From: an uncultured Peptoniphilus sp.
Lineage (GTDB): Bacteria > Bacillota > Clostridia > Tissierellales > Peptoniphilaceae
Assembly (NCBI RefSeq): GCF_946998875.1
Contig: NZ_CAMQAY010000002.1
Span: forward strand, 99,026-163,025
Length of the DNA stretch: 64,000 nt
Direction: 5' to 3'
In this document: in pieces, positions 1 to 6,183 of the stretch
Layout: each line of letters starts with the position of its first letter
Position numbering within the stretch: the first letter of the stretch is position 1
Translations under genes and position numbers: made by a program
Notes under the pieces: generated by a model
Databases searched by the model: none
The model's input: only the letters and a program-made list of their open reading frames with translations
What the model was told of the DNA's origin: nothing

Positions 1-763
1 GGAGTGTTCGTTGACAAAACGAATGCAATCTTTTCTTTAAGTTACGATTACGAATTTCCGTATTATTAACTGTAACATACATTTCTCTAAATGTTTTTGA
101 ATCTCCAAAAACATGATCATCAATAATACTTACTAAGCCATATAACTCCATAAGATTATTTTGTAATGGTGTAGCTGTTAACAACAATTTCTTTTTACCG
201 TTTAAAGCGCTCTTGAGTCTATTACCGGTAACATTACTTGTTTTGTACACATTTCTAAGGCGGTGAGCTTCATCCATGATTACCAAATCCCAATTTACTG
301 CTTTTAATTCAGCCGCCTTTCGAGATGCGAAATCATAAGAACAAATAACTACCTTATTAGAAACTTCAAATGGATTTATTGAATCATTTTTCCTAAGTCG
401 ATTAAATTCTTTTGACTCCATCAGAATAGAATCAATGTAAAATTTATCTTCAAGTTCCTGTCTCCACTGCATTCTAAGAGACGCAGGTACAATTAGAATT
501 ATTCGCCTTTTTCTTTCTGCCCAATACTGTGATAATACAAGACCTGCTTCAATAGTCTTTCCAAGTCCAACTTCATCAGCTAAAATAACACCATTACTTA
601 ATGGTGATTTTACAGCAAACATTGCAGCATCTACTTGGTGTGGGTTTAAGTCAACTTTTACACCAGACATAGCTGAAGCTATAGATTCAAAACTTGACTG
701 TGGTCTTTTTAATTGAATTTGTTCAGCAAAATATCTTGATTGATGTGGAGTATAATTAACCAT
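1..763 (-). CDS. SNF2-family DEAD/DEAH helicase, N-terminal part (runs off left edge)
   Basis: About 254 codons are visible and the frame stays open to base 1, so the gene is cut by the window and not by a stop. The start is ATG at 763, with an AGGAGTG ribosome binding site at 774-780 that overlaps the end of the upstream regulator gene. The translation shows a Walker A box (DEVGLGKT), the motif Ia context IVPASLRMQW, a DEAH box (MDEAHRL) and motif III (LLTATPLQNN), the order of an SNF2/superfamily 2 ATPase. Family knowledge: SNF2 ATPases of this kind accompany restriction-modification-like and other phage-defence cassettes. The gene forms a two-gene operon with the XRE regulator at 781-987, and BREX fragments lie just upstream. 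A defence role is inferred; the partner genes would lie left of the window. Confidence 0.85.
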   Translation of the reverse strand, partial: MVNYTPHQSRYFAEQIQLKRPQSSFESIASAMSGVKVDLNPHQVDAAMFAVKSPLSNGVILADEVGLGKTIEAGLVLSQYWAERKRRIILIVPASLRMQWRQELEDKFYIDSILMESKEFNRLRKNDSINPFEVSNKVVICSYDFASRKAAELKAVNWDLVIMDEAHRLRNVYKTSNVTGNRLKSALNGKKKLLLTATPLQNNLMELYGLVSIIDDHVFGDSKTFREMYVTVNNTEIRNRNLKKRLHSFCQRTL

Positions 764-780
764 AAATTCATTTCACTCCT

Positions 781-987
781 TTATTCGTCTTCTGTTATCT
801 CTAAAATATCTGAAACATCACACTTCAATGCAATACATATTTTTTCGATAATATCCATATTTACATTTTCGTTTTTCCCGAGTTTAGTTATAGATGCAGC
901 ACTAATTCCCGCAAGAGACTGCAAATCTTTTTTCTTCATATCTTTATCAATTAATAACTTCCAAAGTTTCTTATATGTAACTGCCAT
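781..987 (-). CDS. Small XRE/Cro-CI family helix-turn-helix regulator
   Basis: A 68-residue protein. The start is ATG at 987, preceded by GAGAGGTGG; a longer in-frame reading to 1035 has no ribosome binding site. Residues 1-60 are a single HTH_3 domain: KKDLQSLAGISAASITKLGK is the helix-turn-helix and IEKICIALKCDVSDIL the closing helix, typical of minimal Cro/CI-like regulators with no sensory domain. It is the first gene of the operon, 17 bp before the SNF2 helicase, and has its own promoter at 1037-1065. Autoregulation and control of the helicase cassette are likely by analogy with defence-island regulators, but no operator was identified with confidence. Confidence 0.85.
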   Translation of the reverse strand: MAVTYKKLWKLLIDKDMKKKDLQSLAGISAASITKLGKNENVNMDIIEKICIALKCDVSDILEITEDE

Positions 988-1036
988 CTTATCCACCTCT
1001 CGAAACATTATCTTTATTTTTTCATTTCTATTCACT

Positions 1037-1065
1037 ATTTTAGCATATTATTTTTCTATTTTCAA
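1037..1065 (-). promoter_or_regulatory. Promoter of the XRE-SNF2 operon
   Basis: Minus strand: -35 TTGAAA (1065-1060) and -10 TAAAAT (1042-1037) with a 17-bp spacer. The predicted start is about 43 nt before the XRE start codon. Confidence 0.6.
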
Positions 1066-1170
1066 TTGTTATTCCTTTAATAGAAGTAATATTCTTGTGA
1101 ACGCTCGATTTAATTATGATGACATATCTAATCGTGTTTATAAATACCCTTTCACAAACTGGCAAGCAGT

Positions 1171-1357
1171 GTAAACCAATAGTGGTTTACTGTTTTTTCA
1201 ACTTTCCGCTTTCGCAGAAACTTTCAAAATTGCTTGTTGGGGAATACCCCAATCCCCTTAAAACACCAACTTTCAGTCGGTAGCTACGCATTCATTCTGA
1301 ACGCTTTTACTTTTTTACAAAAAGAAATTTAGCAGGACTCACGCTAATGAATCCTGC
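1171..1357 (-). other. Array of six consecutive hairpins (possible structured RNA, or oriT-like relic)
   Basis: The 376-bp stretch between the XRE gene and the brxB fragment has no convincing gene. It contains six inverted repeats in a row: 1171-1190 (GTAAACC/GGTTTAC), 1203-1220, 1237-1252 (TTGGGG/CCCCAA), 1265-1281, 1288-1304 and 1332-1357 (GCAGGA/TCCTGC). In three of them (1203-1220, 1265-1281, 1288-1304) the one imperfect pair is G-U when read on the minus strand but A-C on the plus strand, which favours a folded minus-strand transcript or single strand. The first hairpin is followed by TGTTTTTT on the plus strand, and the last by a short T-rich run on the minus strand, so both ends could also terminate transcription. 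Identity unknown. Confidence 0.5.
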
Positions 1358-1363
1358 CTATTT

Positions 1364-1663
1364 TTATCGAGAAGTTCTTTCTCTCTCTTCTGTTTTTTCT
1401 TCCATATCTAGGATTTTTTCCAGGATTTTCTTTTCTTCACAAACTTCTAAAAAAATTTTATATAAATTATGGCAAATTAAATTACAAGCAAGGCTGGAAT
1501 CATTTTTTATTGTGTTTACAAAGTGTCTAACTGCCATTTCATCTTCTGGATCATAACAAAAAATTCTTATGTTTACTTCATTGCTCAATCCTTTGCCAGT
1601 TAAAAACTCTTCGTCTCCAAGTAAACTTTTTAATCTATCTAGTTTTTCATTTATTTTACTCAT
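1364..1663 (-). pseudogene. brxB: Truncated BREX protein BrxB (DUF1788)
   Basis: Residues 1-85 match the N-terminal half of BrxB: a coiled start (KINEKLDRLKSLL), then GLSNEVNIRIFCYDPEDEM and NLYKIFLEVCEEKKIL. BrxB proteins are usually near 200 residues. Here the frame ends at 99 residues with an unrelated tail (TEERERTSR) just before the hairpin array, so the C-terminal half is missing. The start is ATG at 1663, and its AAGGAT ribosome binding site lies inside the end of brxA, the usual translational coupling of brxA-brxB. No brxC, pglX, pglZ or brxL follows; an XRE-helicase cassette does. I read this as a BREX locus cut by recombination or insertion; whether the fragment is still expressed is unknown. 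Confidence 0.8.
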
Positions 1664-1668
1664 TTATA

Positions 1669-2280
1669 TCATCCTTGTTCAAAATAATTAAAGGCTGGTA
1701 AACAAATAGCATCTCCATTTTCTATTATCTTGTCCCTTAATTTATAATCTAATAGGACTAAATTTAATCTACTAGACTTGTTGTTATCTATGTAATCATT
1801 TTCTCTTAACAAACTTCCAAGCACAGATCTTAGTTTTTTAAAAGTTTCATCGCTCCACTTAGATACTTTTTTATTTTGTTCCTTTAATCTTGTTAGAAAT
1901 ATATTTATATCTGAAGAGCTATAGGAATAGTTGAGAGTTCGATATTTTTCACCAATTATTGTAACCATAAATTCCCATATTAATCTTGAATCTTTCATAA
2001 AGGCATAAAGGCATATTTGTTTAGAAACTTCTGTAGGTCTTTCTGCTATCCATTTTATTAGATCATCGTCTTCTAAAGAATTTAATCTTCTTAGACATGC
2101 TCTTGATCTAATTTTTAGACTTCTATTAGTTGGATACTGATATAAGTTTTCGTGAAATATTTTTTCTATAATTTCCTCATCACTTAGCCCCTCTGATTTT
2201 AATTTAGCTGTAACCTTCATTTCATAATACATAAAGGGCTCTCTAGTAATTGAAGCTATGTACTCTTTATTTCTATCCAT
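1669..2280 (-). CDS. brxA: BREX protein BrxA (DUF1819)
   Basis: A 203-residue protein that looks complete. The start is the ATG at 2280, preceded by AAGGAG at ideal spacing; an upstream TTG at 2301 lacks a site. The N-terminus (ASITREPFMYYEMKVTAKL, then GLSDEEIIEKI) and the central and C-terminal patterns (KDSRLIWEFM, DINIFLTRL, VSKWSDETFKKLRSVL) follow the BrxA/DUF1819 family, small DNA-binding proteins that open BREX phage-exclusion operons. The next gene is brxB, 5 bp away but truncated, and the remaining BREX genes are absent, so the system cannot function from this locus. Within-family assignment is confident; current function is doubtful. Confidence 0.85.
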   Translation of the reverse strand: MDRNKEYIASITREPFMYYEMKVTAKLKSEGLSDEEIIEKIFHENLYQYPTNRSLKIRSRACLRRLNSLEDDDLIKWIAERPTEVSKQICLYAFMKDSRLIWEFMVTIIGEKYRTLNYSYSSSDINIFLTRLKEQNKKVSKWSDETFKKLRSVLGSLLRENDYIDNNKSSRLNLVLLDYKLRDKIIENGDAICLPAFNYFEQG

Positions 2281-2346
2281 GATTGGCTCCTTTTTATTCA
2301 AAATTTTTATTAAAAATTCATAATTAAATCTAAGTTCTCATAGTAA

Positions 2347-2375
2347 ATTATACTATAACTTTGCCAATTGTTTAA
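2347..2375 (-). promoter_or_regulatory. Candidate brxA promoter
   Basis: Minus strand: a perfect -10 TATAAT (2352-2347) with a weak -35 TTAAAC 17 bp upstream. The 319-bp gap between brxA and the polymerase gene holds this and the plus-strand SOS-like promoter; nothing else is evident in it. Confidence 0.35.
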
Positions 2376-2509
2376 TTAGATTTTGTAGTATGTTTTTCTA
2401 ATAATTATATTGAGTCTTATTAAATAATAAAATTATTAGCACTTATTGTTTTTATTTCCATTCAATCCTAATTTCTTTATTCTGCTTTTTTATATGTTTT
2501 TATATTTTT

Positions 2510-2566
2510 TGAACTTGTGTTTCTCGCTCAAATGTTCTACAATATAGTTAAATAAACTTGTGTTTA
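2510..2566 (+). promoter_or_regulatory. Promoter with two LexA-like operators upstream of the Y-family polymerase
   Basis: Two 14-bp elements share the core AACTTGTGTTT: TGAACTTGTGTTTC (2510-2523), close to the Gram-positive LexA box GAAC-N4-GTTY, and TAAACTTGTGTTTA (2553-2566), a perfect AAAC/GTTT palindrome. A promoter fits between them: -35 TTGTGT (2515-2520), 17 bp, -10 TACAAT (2538-2543). One box therefore covers the -35 and the other lies just past the start point. SOS control of a lesion-bypass polymerase is expected; LexA identity is inferred. Confidence 0.5.
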
Positions 2567-2599
2567 AATATATTTTTATTTCTTTTTAGGAGGTGGCTT

Positions 2600-4012
2600 A
2601 TGGGTTTTATTGATTATTCTTTGGAGCCAAGGTCTGATATTGCTTTTGTGGATATTAAGTCATTCTACGCCAGTGTGGAGTGCGTCAAGAGAAAGCTTAA
2701 CCCTCTAACTACTTCTCTTTGCGTCATGAGTAGGTCTGAAAATTCTAGTGGTTTAATCCTAGCCAGCTCTCCCCTCTTTAAAAGGGTTTTTGGCAAGAAT
2801 AATGTTGGCAGAGCCAGGGACCTTCCCTTTGATATTGAGACTCGGAAGTTTAGTTTTGAAAAGGCTAGACATCAAAATGTTGATATCACTAAGTCTTATA
2901 TTGATTATATTGAGAAGTGGGCGAAGAACACTCTCATCGTGCCGCCAAGGATGGCTCTTTATATCGAGGAAAATTTAAAAATTCAAAGGGTTTTTCAAAA
3001 TTATGCTGCCAAGGAAGAGATTCTCCCCTACTCTATTGATGAGGGCTTTATCGACCTCACTAAGAGCCTTTCTTATTTTGTCCCCAACAAAAGTATTTCT
3101 CGTCGCGACAAGCTGGACCTTGTGTCTTCCATGATTCAAAGGGAAACTTGGGAGTCCATGGGTCTTTATTCTACTGTGGGCATGAGTAATGCCAATCCTC
3201 TTCTCGCCAAGCTTGCCCTTGACAATGAGGCGAAAAAGACTAGGACTATGCGTGCCAATTGGTCCTACGAAGATGTGGAGACTAAGCTTTGGGGGATTAA
3301 TGAGCTCACAGATTTTTGGGGCATTGGGTCGAGGATGAAGAAGAGGTTAAATGATCTCTATATTTTTTCTGTCAAGGACCTTGCCAATTACAATCCTGAT
3401 ATTTTAAAGAAGGAACTTGGCGTCATTGGTCTTCAGCTTTGGTTTCATGCCAATGGTGTTGATGAGTCCAAGGTTACTCTGCCCTACAAGCCTAAGTCCA
3501 AGGGCCTTGGCAATTCTCAAGTTCTTCCTCGCGACTATTCTAGTCAATATGAAATTGAAATTGTTTTATGTGAAATTGCTGAGCAGGTCGCCATTAGAAT
3601 CAGAAGAATCAAGAAGAAGGCTACTGTTATTTCTATTCATGTTGGTTTTTCTTACAGTGAGAATAAAAAATCCATCAACGCTAGGAGGACTATTTCTCCA
3701 AGTCAGTCCACTCGAGTTTTGTGTGGCGAGGTTTTGAAGCTTTTCCGTGAAAGGTATAAGGGCGGCGCTGTGAGAAATCTTAGCGTTACTTATGATAATT
3801 TAGTGGACGAGTCTTCTACGATTTTTAATTTTTTTGATGATTATAGGAAAATTGAGCGTGAGGAAAATCTCGACAAGGCTATTGATTCTATTCGCGATAG
3901 GTTTGGTTTTACTTCTGTTCAAAGGGCGACTTGTCTTTTGGAAGGCTCTCGCGTTATTGAAAGAAGTAATTTAATTGGCGGTCACTGTGGCGGCATGGAC
4001 GGCGCTATTTGA
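2600..4012 (+). CDS. Y-family DNA polymerase, UmuC/UvrX-like
   Basis: A 470-residue translesion DNA polymerase. The start is the ATG at 2600, eleven bases after the start of AGGAGGTGG (2589); the frame extends to 2558 without a site. Motifs: FVDIKSFYASVE with the first metal-binding aspartate at residue 18, and YSIDEGFIDLT with the Asp-Glu pair in the palm. A helix-hairpin-helix thumb region follows (WGIGSRMKKRLNDLYIFSVK), then a little-finger domain. It opens a three-gene cassette with a YolD-like protein (16 bp later) and a small unknown ORF, the arrangement of UvrX-YolD cassettes of Firmicute chromosomes, phages and plasmids. Codon use is richer in G and C at third positions than the surrounding genes, consistent with acquisition by transfer. 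Control by LexA is suggested by the upstream boxes. Confidence 0.9.
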   Translation: MGFIDYSLEPRSDIAFVDIKSFYASVECVKRKLNPLTTSLCVMSRSENSSGLILASSPLFKRVFGKNNVGRARDLPFDIETRKFSFEKARHQNVDITKSYIDYIEKWAKNTLIVPPRMALYIEENLKIQRVFQNYAAKEEILPYSIDEGFIDLTKSLSYFVPNKSISRRDKLDLVSSMIQRETWESMGLYSTVGMSNANPLLAKLALDNEAKKTRTMRANWSYEDVETKLWGINELTDFWGIGSRMKKRLNDLYIFSVKDLANYNPDILKKELGVIGLQLWFHANGVDESKVTLPYKPKSKGLGNSQVLPRDYSSQYEIEIVLCEIAEQVAIRIRRIKKKATVISIHVGFSYSENKKSINARRTISPSQSTRVLCGEVLKLFRERYKGGAVRNLSVTYDNLVDESSTIFNFFDDYRKIEREENLDKAIDSIRDRFGFTSVQRATCLLEGSRVIERSNLIGGHCGGMDGAI

Positions 4013-4028
4013 TTTGTGAGGTGATTTT

Positions 4029-4373
4029 ATGGTTGATAGGTCTTATTTGCCCTATAAGTCTGCAAGGGCTTATGTGGACAGGGGCATGGCAAAGTGGATG
4101 GGATTTTTTATTTCTGAACACACTTCTGCCCTTTCCCACATGGGCGATGTCATTGACCTTTCTGAAGAGATGAGCCGCGATGATATTGTTCTCGCTCTTA
4201 GTCAAGTTTATGTAAATGGGCTTTCTGTTCTGGTCTACACAAGGCTTAGGCTAGAGCCCTTTGTAGGTAAGGTCAATGAAATTTTTCAGGGAAGTATTTA
4301 TTTATGTGGAGATGAAGGTCTTATTATTTCTTTTGGAGATATTATTAAGATTATTCTTTTGGAGGAAGTATGA
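4029..4373 (+). CDS. YolD-like protein
   Basis: A 114-residue protein whose N-terminus (RSYLPYKSARAYVDRGMAKW) fits the YolD-like family that is regularly encoded beside UmuC/UvrX-type polymerases. The start at 4029 follows GTGAGGTGATTTT. The molecular role of YolD is not established; a polymerase accessory or regulatory function is usually assumed from the constant gene pairing. The stop overlaps the next start (ATGA, 4 bp), so the three genes are translated as one unit. No signal peptide or membrane segment is visible. Confidence 0.75.
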   Translation: MVDRSYLPYKSARAYVDRGMAKWMGFFISEHTSALSHMGDVIDLSEEMSRDDIVLALSQVYVNGLSVLVYTRLRLEPFVGKVNEIFQGSIYLCGDEGLIISFGDIIKIILLEEV

Positions 4374-4681
4374 AGGATTTAGAAAAAAGTTGTATTCAGT
4401 TTGATTATTTCTCTAGCAATTATAAGCGTTTTGAGGAAGATTTTTATAGGTTTGCCACTATTAACATTCCTCTAACTTTTTTAACTGATGATCTCTTGCT
4501 GCACATGGTTTCTACTGGGCACAATTATTTTAGACTCAATGCAAAAAATTCTGTGGACGAGAGGGACCATTATTTTGTTTTCAAAAAATTAAATAACAAG
4601 GATAATATTTATATCAGCCAATTTGAGTATCTTGGAAATTTATCTACTGCCGAATTTTTTAATTTGTATTTTGGCAAATAG
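4370..4681 (+). CDS. Small protein of unknown function in the polymerase cassette
   Basis: A 103-residue soluble protein, rich in Phe and Tyr (FDYFSSNYKRFEEDFYRFA near the start, QFEYLGNLSTAEFFNLYF near the end). It overlaps the YolD-like gene by 4 bp, is preceded by GGAGGAAGT and is closed by a terminator at 4685-4707, so it belongs to the polymerase operon. It resembles small hypothetical proteins that follow YolD genes in other Firmicutes (possibly the DUF5960 group), but this is from memory and not certain. No catalytic motif is apparent. Confidence 0.6.
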   Translation: MKDLEKSCIQFDYFSSNYKRFEEDFYRFATINIPLTFLTDDLLLHMVSTGHNYFRLNAKNSVDERDHYFVFKKLNNKDNIYISQFEYLGNLSTAEFFNLYFGK

Positions 4682-4684
4682 TTT

Positions 4685-4707
4685 TCAGCCCTTGGCTGAT
4701 TTTTTTT
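4685..4707 (+). terminator. Terminator of the polymerase cassette
   Basis: Stem TCAGCC/GGCTGA with loop CTT, followed by eight T, beginning 4 bp after the last stop codon. Confidence 0.85.
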
Positions 4708-4790
4708 GCAATTTTTTTACATAAAAATTTCTGTTAGAGATTTACTCCCCAACAGACATTTTAGAGCCAATAAATTTTATATTTATACAT

Positions 4791-4820
4791 AAAAAAAGAG
4801 ACTCGAATCAAGGAGTCTCG
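4791..4820 (-). terminator. Second, distal terminator after the flavodiiron gene
   Basis: Stem GAGACTC/GAGTCTC with an 8-nt loop; on the minus strand it is followed by seven T. It lies 60 bp beyond another terminator (4871-4906) facing the same way. Confidence 0.8.
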
Positions 4821-4870
4821 AAAATATTTAACATATTGCCAATATTTGACATAAATCCTATTTTACATAA

Positions 4871-4906
4871 ACAAAAAATTTGGCTATATCAAATGATATA
4901 GCCAAA
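4871..4906 (-). terminator. Terminator of the acyl-CoA dehydrogenase-flavodiiron operon
   Basis: Perfect 12-bp stem (TTTGGCTATATC) with a 4-nt loop, followed on the minus strand by a T tract, 25 bp after the flavodiiron stop codon. Confidence 0.9.
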
Positions 4907-4930
4907 CTGAATATCCACACCGCTTTGGTA

Positions 4931-6172
4931 TTATTGGTTAGCGGATTTTTCTTTAACTTCTCTAATTTTTGCCATAGATTCAATAATAGAATCTGCAAGA
5001 GCTTCCATGTCATTTTCGTTAGCTTTGTTAAGAGCAGAGTTAAGTGTAACTCTTTCAGGAAGAACGTCGAACATCTTAAGATTTTCGTCAATGTATTCTT
5101 CAATCTTATCGCCAACTGTACAAGCCCAAGTACCATTTTCAATGATACCAACTGTTCTGTTTTGAACATTAAGAGCTTCAAGATCCATTAAGAAGTTCTT
5201 CATTACAGGATAAATACCTAAGTTGTAAGTTACTGATGCAATTACAATGTGAGAGTATTTAAATGTGTCTGCAATTAGATAAGACATGTGAGTGTTACTT
5301 ACATCGTGAACTACTACATTAGTCATTCCCTTGTCACAAAGTCTTGATGCAAGGGCTTGTGCAGCTCTTTCAGTATTTCCATACATTGATGCGTAAACAA
5401 TCATTACGCCTTCTTCTTCTGGTTCGTATCTTGACCATTTGTCATATTTTCCAATGAACCAACCAAGATTATCTCTCCAAACTGGTCCGTGAAGTGGACA
5501 AATCATTTTAATGTCAACAGTTGATGCTTTTTTAAGAACATCTTGTACAAATGGTCCATATTTTCCTACGATATTAGTTAAATATCTTCTTGCACTGTCA
5601 AGGTAATCTCTTTCGAAATTAACTTCGTCAGCAAATAGTTTTCCATCAAGTGTTCCGAAAGTACCAAAGGCATCAGCAGCAAATAGTACTCCGTCAGTTG
5701 TATCAAAAGATACAAGAACTTCTGGCCAGTGAACCATTGGTGCTTCTAAGAATACAAATTCGTGTTTACCAAAGGAAATTGTGTCTCCTTCAGCAACTAT
5801 CATTGATTGTTCTTCATTTACATGGAATCCATATTGACGCATGAATTCAAAGCCTTGTTCACTTGCAATAACCTTAACATCAGGATATCTTAAAGTGATT
5901 TCATCAATAGCAGCTGCATGGTCTGGTTCTAAGTGGTGGATTACAAGATAATCAAGATCTTCTCCATCAAGAACTTCAGAAACATTTTCTAAATAATCTT
6001 TTACAATTGACCAGTCAACTGTATCGAATAATACATTTTTTTCGTCTTTTAATAAATATGAATTATATGTTACTCCTTCAGGAATAGGAAATATATTTTC
6101 AAATAATTCTAGTCTATGATCATTGCCACCAACATAGTAAAGATCATCTGTAACTTTTCTAACAGTATACAT
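4931..6172 (-). CDS. Flavodiiron protein (FprA-type A-type flavoprotein, O2/NO reductase)
   Basis: A 413-residue cytoplasmic enzyme that reduces O2 to water (or NO to N2O), usually with electrons from rubredoxin. Residues 1-250 form the metallo-beta-lactamase diiron domain with all expected ligands visible: H80-x-E82-x-D84-H85, H148, D167 and H228. Residues 255-400 are a flavodoxin-like FMN domain (ASMYGNTERA at 261-270). Full family length. The start at 6172 follows AAAGGAGG, which overlaps the stop of the upstream acyl-CoA dehydrogenase fusion, so the two are co-translated. That partner carries its own rubredoxin domain, the natural donor. Role: oxygen detoxification in an anaerobe. Confidence 0.95.
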   Translation of the reverse strand: MYTVRKVTDDLYYVGGNDHRLELFENIFPIPEGVTYNSYLLKDEKNVLFDTVDWSIVKDYLENVSEVLDGEDLDYLVIHHLEPDHAAAIDEITLRYPDVKVIASEQGFEFMRQYGFHVNEEQSMIVAEGDTISFGKHEFVFLEAPMVHWPEVLVSFDTTDGVLFAADAFGTFGTLDGKLFADEVNFERDYLDSARRYLTNIVGKYGPFVQDVLKKASTVDIKMICPLHGPVWRDNLGWFIGKYDKWSRYEPEEEGVMIVYASMYGNTERAAQALASRLCDKGMTNVVVHDVSNTHMSYLIADTFKYSHIVIASVTYNLGIYPVMKNFLMDLEALNVQNRTVGIIENGTWACTVGDKIEEYIDENLKMFDVLPERVTLNSALNKANENDMEALADSIIESMAKIREVKEKSANQ

Positions 6173-6183
6173 TATATCCTCCT

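Noticed and set aside
740..1174. 144-codon plus-strand ORF ending VYKYPFTNWQAV, followed by a hairpin and T run
   Set aside because: Its first two thirds are antisense to the helicase and XRE genes and it has no ribosome binding site. The last 25 codons could be a decayed gene end, but I recognise nothing in them.
4005..4205. Minus-strand ORF of 66 codons inside the polymerase cassette
   Set aside because: Antisense to the YolD-like gene, without start signals.
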